Notes: generated by a model not told the origin, from the sequence alone. DNA of 64,000 nt from an uncultured Alphaproteobacteria bacterium (GCA_934277945.1 CAKQWA010000002.1:1-64000); one strand, 5' to 3'. Numbered from the stretch's first letter, positions 41,400 to 50,336 are shown. Program-made: numbers and translations.

Positions 41400-42074
41400 A
41401 TGAAAAAATATCTGGCGGAATTCATCGGAACGTTTGCTCTTGTTTTCATTGGCGGCGGCGCGGCGGTTTTCGCGCACCCGTGGGTCGGCTATGTCGGCAT
41501 ATCCCTGTCGTTCGGGTTTGCGATATGCGCGCTGACGGCGGCTTTTCAGGACGTGTCGGGCGCGTGCTTCAATCCCGCGATCGCCGTCGCCGCCTGCGTG
41601 AGCGATACGGACAAAAGCGTGCCGTTTTACAAAAAGATTCTGCGCATGACGGGCTACGCCGCCGTCGAAACCTTGGGCGCGTGCGGGGCGGCGCATCTGC
41701 TGAAATACCTGTATTTTTCCAAAGCGGGATACGCGCGCACGGATTTGTTCGCCGCGAACATGGTGACGAAATATCCCGTTTCGACGGGCTTTATTTTGGA
41801 AGCGGTTTTGACGCTGTGCGTCGCGTGCGCGTATTTGGGAACGGCGAAAAAAGAAAAAAGCCGCGCGCAAACGCCGCTGGCGGTCGGATTGATGACGGCG
41901 GCGTGCTACATGGTCGCCCTGCCCGTCACCAAAGCCGGATTAAACCCCGCGCGCAGTACGGCAATGGCGTTGTTCGACATGGAAAACGCCCTGCCGCAGT
42001 TGTGGATTTTCTGGCTTGCCCCCTGCCTTGCGGGGTTGGTCGCGGGTCTTGTGTTCCGCGGCGAAAAAGACTGA
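41400..42074 (+). CDS. Aquaporin/MIP family channel
   Basis: 224 residues from the ATG at 41400; the frame reaches back to 41358 but the MIP fold begins at MKKYLAEFIGTFALVFIGGG. Six hydrophobic segments and two half-helices with NPA boxes are present: ACFNPAIAVA and AGLNPARSTA, the latter followed by the conserved Arg of the selectivity filter. It should conduct water or small neutral solutes such as glycerol through the inner membrane. Convergent with the IMPase gene, 2 bp apart. Confidence 0.93.
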   Translation: MKKYLAEFIGTFALVFIGGGAAVFAHPWVGYVGISLSFGFAICALTAAFQDVSGACFNPAIAVAACVSDTDKSVPFYKKILRMTGYAAVETLGACGAAHLLKYLYFSKAGYARTDLFAANMVTKYPVSTGFILEAVLTLCVACAYLGTAKKEKSRAQTPLAVGLMTAACYMVALPVTKAGLNPARSTAMALFDMENALPQLWIFWLAPCLAGLVAGLVFRGEKD

Positions 42075-42076
42075 TT

Positions 42077-42880
42077 TTAAATCAAATTCATCTTTTTGTG
42101 GATGCAATGGGCTTTTAAAAAGTCCCACGCGTCCTTGCCCGGCGCGACGTACAGATTCTTTCTTTCGGGGAAAGGTTCGTAAGGCGACCCGTCGGCATAG
42201 GCGGCGTATCCGCCCGCTTCCGCGTGAAGCATAATTCCCGCCGCGTGATCCCACGGCTTGATGCACGCGGTTTTGTAAACGGAAAAATCCGCGCTTCCCG
42301 TCGTGACAAGCAGATAGTTGTACGCCGCGCTTCCCCAGTACGCCGGCGGAGCCTTCAACGCGCCGTCGAAAATCACGTTGCGCCCGACCGCGCCGTGCAT
42401 CAGAGAAAAATCCTGCGGCGACGACACGCGGCACCGCCTGCCGTTCATGAACGCGCCCGCGCCCTTTTGCCCGCACAGCAGAATGTTCTGCACGGGATAG
42501 TACAGCCAGCCGGCGACGGTTTCGCCCTTGTACGCCAGCGCAACGACCACCGCGATTTCCGGCTTGCCGTCGGTAAAATTCGTCGTGCCGTCGATGGGGT
42601 CGACGATGAACACGGGCTTGTCCTCTTTCAAGAGGTCGTACAGCGTTTCGTCCTTGAACACGGATTCTTCGCCGATGATGACGGAATCTTCGCACAAAGG
42701 CGGCAGAAGTTGCGTCAATTTTTCCTCCGCTTTCAAATCGGCGATTGTCACCAAATCCCCCGGAGAATCCTTCGTGGAAATGTCCGACACGCTCAATTTG
42801 TTAAAGCGCGGCATGACTTCGGTTTGCGCGACAAAACGCATCGCTTCGGACACTTTGTCAAAATCCGGCATTTTCAACAT
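42077..42880 (-). CDS. Inositol monophosphatase family protein
   Basis: 267 residues. Metal-binding motifs are GEES (70-73), VDPIDGTTNF (94-102) and KPWDHAAGIML near 214. The family (SuhB/CysQ/histidinol phosphatase) hydrolyses small phosphate esters; specificity cannot be assigned. It overlaps hflX by 7 bp and ends the dusB-trkA-hfq-hflX run. Confidence 0.92.
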   Translation of the reverse strand: MLKMPDFDKVSEAMRFVAQTEVMPRFNKLSVSDISTKDSPGDLVTIADLKAEEKLTQLLPPLCEDSVIIGEESVFKDETLYDLLKEDKPVFIVDPIDGTTNFTDGKPEIAVVVALAYKGETVAGWLYYPVQNILLCGQKGAGAFMNGRRCRVSSPQDFSLMHGAVGRNVIFDGALKAPPAYWGSAAYNYLLVTTGSADFSVYKTACIKPWDHAAGIMLHAEAGGYAAYADGSPYEPFPERKNLYVAPGKDAWDFLKAHCIHKKMNLI

Positions 42881-44175
42881 GGCTCTATTTCAACCTCCGC
42901 ATATCCCGATTTGAATTTGGCGAGCGCGACCGGCGTAAAACGCACCAGCGCGACGCTTCGCCCCTTTTCTTCATCCGTTTCACATTCCAGCACTTCGCCC
43001 GAACGGTGCAAAGCCGCGAACACCGCGCCGTCCGACACGTCGAAACGCGCCCGAACCGTCACGCAGTCCGCGTTCAGCATCTCGTCAATTGCCGCTTCCA
43101 GTTCGTCCAATCCGTCGCCCGTCACCGCCGACACCGCGACGGTTTTCGTATCGCGCGACGATATGTTTTTCAGGCGGGCGCGATGATCTTCGTCCAGCAA
43201 ATCCGTCTTGTTCAAAACCTCGATCATCGCCCCGTCGATTTTTTCGCCGACGCCCAATTCCTTTAAAACCGCCAGCACGTCGTCCTTTTGCGCCTGCGTG
43301 TCGGCGTGGGACGCGTCGCGGACGTGCACCAGCAAAACCGCTTCGGACACTTCTTCCAAAGTCGCGCGGAAAGCGGCGACCAGTTCCGTCGGCAATTCGG
43401 ACACAAAGCCCACCGTGTCGGATAAAATGACCTGCCGTCCGCTCGGCAGTTTCAAAAGGCGCATCGTCGGGTCGAGCGTGGCGAAAAGCAAATCTTTCGC
43501 GAACACGTCCGCGCGCGTCAGCCTGTTGAACAGAGTCGATTTGCCCGCGTTCGTGTAGCCGACCAGCGCGACGACCGGATACGGCACCCTGCGCCTCGCC
43601 TCGCGATGAATCCGCCGCGTGCGCGTGACCGTTTCCAGTTCCTTTTTGATTTTGACGATGTTGTCGGTGATGACGCGCCTGTCCAGTTCGATTTGCGTTT
43701 CCCCCGGTCCGCCCAGAAAGCCTTTGCCGCCGCGCTGACGCTCCAAGTGCGTCCAAGAACGCACCAAACGGCTTTTCTGATACGTCAAATGCGCCAGTTC
43801 GACTTGCAGAACGCCCTCTTTCGTGCGGGCGCGCTCGCCGAAAATCTCCAAAATCAGCGCGGTGCGGTCGATAACCTTGCATTGCCAAGCGCACTCCAAG
43901 TTGCGCTGCTGCACGGGCGACAAAGCGCAATCCGCGACGACAAGCACGGCTTCGTTTTGCTTGACGATTCCGGCGATTTCCTCGACCTGCCCCTTGCCCA
44001 AAAGCGTTGCGGGACGAAACATTTTGACGGGAACGGCAATCGCGTCCGTCACGTCCAGTTCGATTGCCGCCGCCAGATTTTTCGCTTCTTCCAAGCGCGC
44101 GTCAACGGGACGCGGCGACGCGGGCGCGGCATCGTTTTTCAAGTAAGGGTAGACAATCAGTGCGCGTTCCTGCAT
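42874..44175 (-). CDS. hflX: GTPase HflX
   Basis: 433 residues. N-terminal nucleotide-binding domain, then a helical linker with GGKGFLGGPGETQIELDRR, the HflX signature, and a G domain with GYTNAGKSTLFNRLT (G1), ATLDPTMR, DTVGFVSELP (G3) and NKTDL (G4). HflX associates with the large ribosomal subunit and rescues stalled ribosomes. Its ATG overlaps the hfq stop by one base (TGATG), the conserved hfq-hflX pairing. Confidence 0.97.
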   Translation of the reverse strand: MQERALIVYPYLKNDAAPASPRPVDARLEEAKNLAAAIELDVTDAIAVPVKMFRPATLLGKGQVEEIAGIVKQNEAVLVVADCALSPVQQRNLECAWQCKVIDRTALILEIFGERARTKEGVLQVELAHLTYQKSRLVRSWTHLERQRGGKGFLGGPGETQIELDRRVITDNIVKIKKELETVTRTRRIHREARRRVPYPVVALVGYTNAGKSTLFNRLTRADVFAKDLLFATLDPTMRLLKLPSGRQVILSDTVGFVSELPTELVAAFRATLEEVSEAVLLVHVRDASHADTQAQKDDVLAVLKELGVGEKIDGAMIEVLNKTDLLDEDHRARLKNISSRDTKTVAVSAVTGDGLDELEAAIDEMLNADCVTVRARFDVSDGAVFAALHRSGEVLECETDEEKGRSVALVRFTPVALAKFKSGYAEVEIEPC

Positions 44176-44402
44176 CAGACCTCTTTTTCAAAATCGAAAT
44201 CGACGGGCGCGGCGGGCATCACCGTCGACACGGAATGTTTGTACACCAGTTGCGTGTGATTGTCGCGGCGCAACAAGAACGACGCGCCGTCAAAGCCCGT
44301 GATGATTCCCTGCAACTTCACGCCGCAAATCAAAAACACCGTCACGGGCGTTTTTTGATCCGTCAGCGTTTCGAGAAATTTCGTTTGAATGTCTTGCGTC
44401 AT
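44175..44402 (-). CDS. hfq: RNA-binding protein Hfq
   Basis: 75 residues from the ATG at 44402, with AAGGAA upstream; the frame extends to 44582 but that part is a shadow of the HAD gene. Sm1 and Sm2 motifs are clear: VTVFLICGVKLQGIITGFDGASFLL and HTQLVYKHSVSTVMP. The hexameric chaperone pairs small RNAs with mRNAs, so a functional sRNA network, perhaps including the candidate RNA at 4316, is expected. Confidence 0.97.
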   Translation of the reverse strand: MTQDIQTKFLETLTDQKTPVTVFLICGVKLQGIITGFDGASFLLRRDNHTQLVYKHSVSTVMPAAPVDFDFEKEV

Positions 44403-44436
44403 TGTTTTTTCCTTATTGTTGTTATTTTTAAAGACA

Positions 44437-45096
44437 TTATTCGTAAGAGCGGAGCAAATCCAGCAACCGCGTGCAATTTTTAACGCAAATCGTGTGTTCG
44501 TCAAAGGGTTTTTCGGAAACGTACACGCCGCACGCGCCGATGTTGCGCGCGCACTGCATATCCACCGCGCCGTCGCCGACAAACCACACGGGCGCGGTCA
44601 ATTTGCCGTTTTCGTCCACAATATCCGTGCCTTTCAGCGCGAACATCGCGGCGTCGGGAGCGGGCTTGTCCGCCGGCGCGTCGAACGAGCCGACAATGCT
44701 GTAAAAGAAAGGCGTCCAGTTCAAAAAATCCGCCTCGTCGCGCAAAATGCGCCCCGTTTTGTTGCTGACGACGCACAGACAATCGACTTTGTCCGCCGCG
44801 TATTTCAGCATTTGAAAAGCGTCGGACATCGGCTTCATGCGCTTTAAGTGCATCGCTTCAAAAGCGTCCAGATACGCCTGCCGCGCGTCCTCCCACTTGT
44901 CGCCGAAAATCTGCGGAAAGGAATCGCGCAGGGAAAATCCCTGACAAGAAAGCAGTTCCTCGTACGTCGGAGGCGTCACGCCGAACGCCTTGTACGCCGT
45001 CACCGCCGCGTCGTACACGACGGGAAAGGAATCGACCAGCGTGTTGTCCCAATCGAAAATAATCGCTTTCGGAAACGGATATCTCATGTCTGTCAT
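44437..45096 (-). CDS. HAD hydrolase, phosphoglycolate-phosphatase-like
   Basis: 219 residues. HAD motif I is IFDWDNTLVDSF, with a four-helix cap, motif II VVSNKT, motif III KPAPDAAMF and motif IV WFVGDGAVDMQCA. This resembles Gph-type phosphatases. It is inserted between trkA and hfq, which are otherwise commonly adjacent in alphaproteobacteria; its ATG overlaps the trkA stop by one base. Substrate unknown. Confidence 0.9.
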   Translation of the reverse strand: MTDMRYPFPKAIIFDWDNTLVDSFPVVYDAAVTAYKAFGVTPPTYEELLSCQGFSLRDSFPQIFGDKWEDARQAYLDAFEAMHLKRMKPMSDAFQMLKYAADKVDCLCVVSNKTGRILRDEADFLNWTPFFYSIVGSFDAPADKPAPDAAMFALKGTDIVDENGKLTAPVWFVGDGAVDMQCARNIGACGVYVSEKPFDEHTICVKNCTRLLDLLRSYE

Positions 45097-46469
45097 CAGA
45101 AAAACTCCACGCCGACGGAAAACATTTTCTCGACCTGTTTGACCGCGTCGGCTTCGGCAAACAGAATCAGACGGTCGTTCACTTCAATGACGGTGTCGCC
45201 CGTCATCTGCACGCTTTCGCCCTTGCGCACGACCGCCCCGATAATCACGCCCGCGGGCAGACGCACGTCGCGCAGCGCCGCCCCCGCGTACTCGAAACTT
45301 TCAAACACGTCGGCTTCCAGCACTTCGCACAATCCCGAACGCAAGGAATACGCCGCGTAAATCTTGCCCCTGCGAACGTGCTGCAAAATCGTCGACACGA
45401 TGATGTCCTTCGGGTCGATAACGACGTCGACGCCCAAATTCGTCACCAGTTGCGCGTACAGCGTCTTTTCGATCATCGTCAGCGTCTGCGCCGCGCCGTA
45501 TTTTTTCGCCGTCAGCGACGACAGGATGTTGTTTTCATCGTCGCTCGTCAGCGCGACCACCGTGTCCGCCGCCTCGATGCCCGCCTCTTCCAAAATGGCC
45601 GTATCCAAAAAATCGCCGTGAATGACGATCGTGCGCTTTAAGGATTCCGCCAACGCCTCGGCGCGCGCCTCGTCCTTTTCAATAATCGTGATGCGCATAT
45701 CGTCGGATTCTTTTTCCAAAGCCGCCGCCAGATGAAGCGCGATTTGCCCGCCGCCCAAAATCAGCACGCCGGACGCTTTCTGATTGTCGTAGCCGAACAG
45801 GGACAACAGCCGGCGCACGCCCGATTTTTGCACCGCGACATACACGTCGTCGCCCGCGCTCAACCGCGAATCGCCCGACGGGATAATCAATTCGCCCTGC
45901 CGGACAATGCCGACGATGACGGCGTGCAAATCGGGAAACAGCGTCGACAACTGGCGCAAAGGCGTGTTCAGCATGGGGCAGACGTCGTCGCAATGGATGC
46001 CGATCAGCCGCACGACCCCGCCCGCCAGATGCAGCACGTCGAACGCGCCCGAATAACTGATCGAGCGGCGGATGGAGCGCGCGATTTCGACTTCGGGGGA
46101 AATCACGACGTCGATCGGCGCGTCTTTCGCGGCAAAGAACGGGTATTGCGCCCCCGTGTATTCTTTGGAGCGGATGCGCGCGATTTTCGTCGGCACGTTG
46201 AAGAATTTTTCCGCCGCCTCGCACGCGATGATGTTCACTTCGTCGGATTCCGTCACCGCAATCAGCATATCGGCGTCCTGCGCCTGCGCTTTTTGCAAAA
46301 CGGACGGGTGGGAGGCGAATCCCAAAACGGGGCGCGCGTCGATTGCGTCCGTCAGCGCGTCCAGTTTTTCCTGATTCTTGTCAATGATAACGACGTCGTT
46401 GCCGCTTTGCGCCAGATATTCGGCAATGGTCGACCCGACGCGTCCCGCGCCGCAAATGACGATTTTCAT
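45096..46469 (-). CDS. trkA: Trk potassium transport regulatory protein TrkA
   Basis: 457 residues from the ATG at 46469, which overlaps the upstream stop (ATGA) and has AAAAGG at good spacing; the frame extends to 46688 as a shadow. Two RCK repeats are visible, each with an NAD-binding Rossmann motif (IVICGAGRVGSTIAEYLA and VLILGGGQIALHLAAAL) followed by a TrkA-C domain. It gates the TrkH/TrkG channel according to NAD(H)/ATP. No channel gene is nearby. Confidence 0.96.
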   Translation of the reverse strand: MKIVICGAGRVGSTIAEYLAQSGNDVVIIDKNQEKLDALTDAIDARPVLGFASHPSVLQKAQAQDADMLIAVTESDEVNIIACEAAEKFFNVPTKIARIRSKEYTGAQYPFFAAKDAPIDVVISPEVEIARSIRRSISYSGAFDVLHLAGGVVRLIGIHCDDVCPMLNTPLRQLSTLFPDLHAVIVGIVRQGELIIPSGDSRLSAGDDVYVAVQKSGVRRLLSLFGYDNQKASGVLILGGGQIALHLAAALEKESDDMRITIIEKDEARAEALAESLKRTIVIHGDFLDTAILEEAGIEAADTVVALTSDDENNILSSLTAKKYGAAQTLTMIEKTLYAQLVTNLGVDVVIDPKDIIVSTILQHVRRGKIYAAYSLRSGLCEVLEADVFESFEYAGAALRDVRLPAGVIIGAVVRKGESVQMTGDTVIEVNDRLILFAEADAVKQVEKMFSVGVEFF

Positions 46470-46753
46470 TTTCTTTTCCTTTTCGCCGCCGGTTTCAAAA
46501 CGGGTTCGTTGTCGTCCAGCCGGTAGGCGCGCAATTTTTTCAAAAGCGTGTTGCGGTTGATTCCCAAAATCCGCGCGGCGCGCAGACGGTTGCCGCCGAC
46601 CGCGTTCAAAGTCGCAGAAAGCAGACGCTTTTCCGCCTCGCCGACAATGCGCGCGTACATCCCGTCTTCCGCGTCGATGTTGCTGCAATTTTCGTAAAAC
46701 CGCGTCAGATAGGCTTCTATCGCCGCGCCCAGTCCTTCGTTTTGTTCCGTCAT
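46466..46753 (-). CDS. Fis-type HTH protein, probable remnant of NtrC
   Basis: 95 residues. The C-terminal half LLSATLNAVGGNRLRAARILGINRNTLLKKLRAY is a Fis/NtrC-type helix-turn-helix. There is no receiver or AAA+ domain. In many alphaproteobacteria dusB(nifR3)-ntrB-ntrC-ntrY-ntrX-trkA-hfq-hflX is a conserved cluster; here this small gene alone joins dusB to trkA, with 4-bp overlaps on both sides. It therefore looks like the DNA-binding end of NtrC that survived loss of ntrB, ntrY and ntrX. It may act as a small nucleoid or regulatory protein. Confidence 0.85.
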   Translation of the reverse strand: MTEQNEGLGAAIEAYLTRFYENCSNIDAEDGMYARIVGEAEKRLLSATLNAVGGNRLRAARILGINRNTLLKKLRAYRLDDNEPVLKPAAKRKRK

Positions 46754-47709
46754 GCCCGATGCCCGAAAAAATCCGTTACGGCGTTTTTCACGTCCCGCCC
46801 GTTTGTCATTTCAAACAGCCGCTTTCTGAATTCGACTGCGCCCGCCATTCCCGCGGCGTAGCGGCACAGCAGTTTGCGCGCGACGAAAACGGCGTTCCGT
46901 TCGCCGTAATAATCTTCTAAAAGTTCAAAATGCACAAGGATAATCGACAATAATTCGTCCGGCGGCGGCGGATTTTTCAAAATGCCCGTTTTCAAATACG
47001 ATTCCGCATAGCCCGAAAGCCACGGTCTGCCCCACAGCCCGCGCCCGATCATCACGCCGTCGCATCCCGTTTCTTGCAGACGGGCGGCGGCTTGCGCTTC
47101 GTCCGTGATATCGCCGTTGCCGAACACCTTGATTGACAAAGCCTTTTTCAGTGCCGCGACCGCGCTCCAATCCGCGCGCCCCGCGTACCCCTGTTTGACC
47201 GTGCGGGCGTGCAGGAAAATCGCGCTCGCCCCCGCTTTTTGCATCAGGCGGCAAAAATCAATGTAATTCAAATCCGATTCGTCCTGCCCCAAGCGGCATT
47301 TGACCGTGACGGGACATTTGACCGCCCGCGCCGTTTTTTCGACGATTTGCGCCGCCGTGTCGGGCGATTTCATCAGCGCGCTTCCCGCTCCCGACGACGT
47401 GATTTTGCGCACGGGACAGCCCATGTTGATGTCAATGAACGCGATGTCCGCCTCGTTTTCCAAAATGTGCGCCGCCGCCGCGACCGCTTCGGGTTCGTGT
47501 CCGTACAACTGCATGGCGATTCCCGTTTCGCCGCGCCCGATTCCCGCCATTTTCAGCGTGCGCTTGTGCGTGTGCGCCAAAGACTGCGCCGACAGCATTT
47601 CGGAAAACAAAAGCGAATCGCCGAAGCGCCGCTCGATCTGCCGGAACGGATAATCCGTCACGCCCGCCATGGGCGCTTGCGCGATTTTCTGCGTCAAAAA
47701 AGGAATCAC
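46750..47709 (-). CDS. dusB: tRNA-dihydrouridine synthase, DusB/NifR3 type
   Basis: 319 residues. FMN-binding TIM barrel with APMAGVTDYPFRQI at the start, FIDINMGCPVRKITSSGAGSALM carrying the catalytic Cys, VTVKCRLG, FLHARTVKQGYAG and GNGDI, GVMIGRGLWGRPW. The enzyme reduces uridine to dihydrouridine in tRNA. It heads the dusB-fis-trkA run and lies divergent from ispDF, the arrangement common in alphaproteobacteria. Confidence 0.96.
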   Translation of the reverse strand: MIPFLTQKIAQAPMAGVTDYPFRQIERRFGDSLLFSEMLSAQSLAHTHKRTLKMAGIGRGETGIAMQLYGHEPEAVAAAAHILENEADIAFIDINMGCPVRKITSSGAGSALMKSPDTAAQIVEKTARAVKCPVTVKCRLGQDESDLNYIDFCRLMQKAGASAIFLHARTVKQGYAGRADWSAVAALKKALSIKVFGNGDITDEAQAAARLQETGCDGVMIGRGLWGRPWLSGYAESYLKTGILKNPPPPDELLSIILVHFELLEDYYGERNAVFVARKLLCRYAAGMAGAVEFRKRLFEMTNGRDVKNAVTDFFGHRA

Positions 47710-47788
47710 TTCGCCCGCCTTTCCCGCTTTTCTTTGCTTTAAAAGTGTTTTATGCTGTTGCCGTCATTTTTTACAAGGAGTTTCCTTT

Positions 47789-48937
47789 ATGGTCAAGTGC
47801 GCCGTTATCATCGTCGCCGCAGGGCGCGGTCACCGCTTTTGTTCGGATATGCCCAAACAGTATTGCGATTTGGGCGGGCGGATGATTTTATCGCACACGC
47901 TGGCGGCGTTTTGCGCGCATCCGCTGATTCATTCGGTCACGACGGTCATCCACCCCGACGACGTCGAATTGTTCAAGCGGGCGGCAAAGGGGCTGTTCAA
48001 GGCGGCGTACGTTTTCGGCGGCAAGGAACGGCAGGATTCCGTCAGACTCGGTCTGCAAAGCCTCAAAGATGAAAATCCCGACGTCGTGCTGATTCACGAC
48101 GCCGCGCGCCCGTTCGTCAGTTTCGATTTAATCAACCGCGTCATCGCCGCCTGCGCGGGCAAAGGCGCGATTCCCGCCCTGCCCGTCGTCGACACGCTGA
48201 AATTCGCCGGCGAAGGCAATCTGATTCAAAAAACCGTCGACCGCAAAGGCTTGTGGCGCGTGCAAACGCCGCAGGGCTTCCCGTTCGCGCAGATTTTAAA
48301 GGCGCACGAACAAGCCGCCGGAAACGCCCTGACGGACGACGCGGCGGTCGCCGAAAGCGCGGGAATGAGCGTAGTGCTTATCGACGGCGACGAAGACAAT
48401 TTCAAAATCACGACGGCGGCGGATTTGACGCGCGCGCAAAAAATTTTGAACGCCGAAACGCCCGAATGCCGCACGGGACTGGGATTCGACGTGCACGCGT
48501 TCGCACAAGGCGACGGCGTGTGGCTGTGCGGCGTGAAAATCCCGCATGACAAAAAACTGGAAGGACACTCGGATGCGGACGTCGCCCTGCACGCGCTGAC
48601 CGACGCGATTCTGGGCGCAATCGGCGCGGGGGACATCGGCGTGCATTTTCCGCCGTCGGACAATCGCTGGAAAGGAAAGGAATCGTCCTTTTTCCTGAAA
48701 TACGCCGTCGCCTTGGTCAAAGCGCGCGGCGGGCGGCTCGTCAACGTCGATTTGACCGTCATTTGCGAAGAACCGAAAGTCAACAAATTCTGCTTGGAAA
48801 TCGTGCAAAGCCTGTCGGAAATGCTGGAACTGCCCGCCGACCGCATCGGCTTTAAAGGCACGACGACGGAAAAACTCGGCTTTACGGGGCGCAAAGAGGG
48901 AATCGCCGCGCAGGCGGTCGCGACCGTCCTGCTTTAA
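47789..48937 (+). CDS. ispDF: Bifunctional IspD-IspF of the MEP isoprenoid pathway
   Basis: 382 residues from the ATG at 47789, preceded by AAGGAG; the frame extends to 47669 without support. The IspD half (about 1-220) starts CAVIIVAAGRGHRF and has VLIHDAARPFV; the IspF half (about 228-382) has GLGFDVHAF, LEGHSDADVALHALTDAILGA, DIGVHFPPSD and GFTGRKEGIAAQA. The fusion makes CDP-ME and then MEcPP, two steps of isoprenoid precursor synthesis, and is typical of alphaproteobacteria. Confidence 0.97.
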   Translation: MVKCAVIIVAAGRGHRFCSDMPKQYCDLGGRMILSHTLAAFCAHPLIHSVTTVIHPDDVELFKRAAKGLFKAAYVFGGKERQDSVRLGLQSLKDENPDVVLIHDAARPFVSFDLINRVIAACAGKGAIPALPVVDTLKFAGEGNLIQKTVDRKGLWRVQTPQGFPFAQILKAHEQAAGNALTDDAAVAESAGMSVVLIDGDEDNFKITTAADLTRAQKILNAETPECRTGLGFDVHAFAQGDGVWLCGVKIPHDKKLEGHSDADVALHALTDAILGAIGAGDIGVHFPPSDNRWKGKESSFFLKYAVALVKARGGRLVNVDLTVICEEPKVNKFCLEIVQSLSEMLELPADRIGFKGTTTEKLGFTGRKEGIAAQAVATVLL

Positions 48938-49120
48938 ACGGATTGCCCCGCGCGACACGGGCGGACAAGCGCGAAATCCGACGTCGCCACGTTCGGCGCA
49001 TCACATCAGTCCCATGCCGCCCGACAGACATGGCGACACGTCCGGCGCAACGCGGTTTTGCCCCGCGCAACGTAAAAGCCCCTTTTGCAAGGGGCTTTTT
49101 TCAAGGAGTTTATGCTTACA
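48938..49120. other. Intergenic region after ispDF
   Basis: No gene recognised; it contains the terminator at 49075-49100. Confidence 0.5.
49075..49100. terminator. Bidirectional terminator between ispDF and the HNH gene
   Basis: AAGCCCC (49076-49082) pairs with GGGGCTT (49091-49097), with T runs on both strands. Confidence 0.88.
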
Positions 49121-49897
49121 TCATCTTCCCGCCGCCATACGCGCGCGCATCGCTTTGGCAAGCGCGGGGTCGGCTTTGACCGTCCTGCCGTTTTCCTTGT
49201 TGCGCTTGGCGACCTGCTCGACGGTGTAGTTCTGCGGTTTGGAAGACAAATCGTCGTGAATCGTGTAGTTGGGTTCGACTTCCTTGCCGTCGCGGGTGAA
49301 ACCGTATTTCTTCGGGTCGTAAATCATTTCGTCGGAATACGGAATTTTGAACGTGCCGTGCTTGCCTTGCAACTGGTCGTAGCCGACGCCGCGCGGATTG
49401 ACCTGCGGATCCATGACGTCGTGATGCCACTGGTCGTGCGGGCAGAGCGGGGTCAGGATAAAGTTGGAAAATTCGTTTTTGCCGCCCAGCGCGATCGGAT
49501 GCATATGGTGCACGTTGTAGCCGTTGATGGATTTGCCTTCTTTCATGCGTTCGATTTCCGCATCGGACAAGCCCAGACGCTCAATCAGCATATCGCGTTT
49601 TTCGGTCGCCAGATACTGCAAGAATTCGGTGCGTTTTTTATTGAACTGGGAACGCAGTTTTTTGCGTTCGTCCTTGTTCGGAATGTAGTATTCGACTTCT
49701 TTGAGTTTCAAGCCGTGAATCGTGTCGAAACTGAATTCGCCGTTGACCTGCTCGGCGTTGTAGCACGGCAGAAAATTGTTCGCCTGCGGTTGCGGCCTCG
49801 GCGTTTTCGATTGGGACGTGTAGCCGTTGTTTCCCTGATTTTGATGATGCTTTTTGCCGCCTTTGCGTTCGCGTTTGACATAAATGTATTCAGCCAT
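49121..49897 (-). CDS. HNH nuclease-like protein with basic C-terminal tail
   Basis: 258 residues. An HNH/His-Me finger motif is visible at about 127-165: NGYNVHHMHPIALGGKNEFS followed by LCPHDQWHHDV, with His-His, Asn and the trailing His residues in place. Flanks are hydrophilic: a Lys/Arg/Gln/Asn-rich N-terminus and a charged middle helix (DERKKLRSQFNKKRTEFL). The end, DPALAKAMRARMAAGR, resembles the tails of the adenosine deaminase and HAD proteins. AAGGAGG precedes the ATG. Monocistronic with its own promoter and terminator. Could be an effector nuclease, a homing-type enzyme or a DNA repair protein. Confidence 0.75.
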   Translation of the reverse strand: MAEYIYVKRERKGGKKHHQNQGNNGYTSQSKTPRPQPQANNFLPCYNAEQVNGEFSFDTIHGLKLKEVEYYIPNKDERKKLRSQFNKKRTEFLQYLATEKRDMLIERLGLSDAEIERMKEGKSINGYNVHHMHPIALGGKNEFSNFILTPLCPHDQWHHDVMDPQVNPRGVGYDQLQGKHGTFKIPYSDEMIYDPKKYGFTRDGKEVEPNYTIHDDLSSKPQNYTVEQVAKRNKENGRTVKADPALAKAMRARMAAGR

Positions 49898-49925
49898 GAC
49901 ACCCTCCTTGAATTGCTTTAAGGGA

Positions 49926-49953
49926 ATTGTAGCACGGCTTTGTCTATTTTGTC
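49926..49953 (-). promoter_or_regulatory. Promoter region and tandem GACAAA element of the HNH gene
   Basis: On the minus strand GACAAAATAGACAAA (49953 to 49939) is followed by TACAAT (49931 to 49926), a plausible -10. The tandem element differs by one base from that upstream of the adenosine deaminase gene. TAGACA in the first copy could serve as the -35 at 18-bp spacing. Confidence 0.45.
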
Positions 49954-49985
49954 TATAAAAATCTTTTTTCCGTCAAAAAGATTTT

Positions 49986-50336
49986 TCATTCCAGCCACGC
50001 GGCGACGGTTGCCAAAGCGTTCGCGCGCGAATGGGACAGGCTGACGGCGAAGCGGACGTTTTCAATTTCCGGCGCGTGCAGGACAACGTACGGCACGCCG
50101 TTTTCAAGGCGTTTGATTTCAATATCCTTATAGGCGGGCGCGGCGAACCCCAAAGAGCACAAAGCCTTGACCACAGCCTCTTTCGCGCAGAACCGCGCGG
50201 CGAAATGCTGGGACGGTTTGGCTGCGGATTGACAGTATTCCTGTTCGGCTTTCGTGAACACTTTGTCCAAAAAGGTCTGCGTTTTGTTTTCAAAGCGTTT
50301 GACTTCTTCGATATCGCATCCGACGGCGTAATTCAT
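49986..50336 (-). CDS. acpS: Holo-[acyl-carrier-protein] synthase
   Basis: 116 residues. Transfers phosphopantetheine from CoA to ACP. Metal-binding residues are Asp8 in VGCDIEEVKRF and Glu53 in ARFCAKEAVVKAL; the end has the family motif FAVSLSHSRANALATVAAW. The ATG overlaps the stop of the carboxypeptidase gene, so translation is coupled. Confidence 0.96.
   Translation of the reverse strand: MNYAVGCDIEEVKRFENKTQTFLDKVFTKAEQEYCQSAAKPSQHFAARFCAKEAVVKALCSLGFAAPAYKDIEIKRLENGVPYVVLHAPEIENVRFAVSLSHSRANALATVAAWLE

Noticed and set aside
47669..47788. N-terminal extension of ispDF
   Set aside because: The extra 40 codons overlap dusB antisense and lack family similarity; AAGGAG marks the start at 47789.
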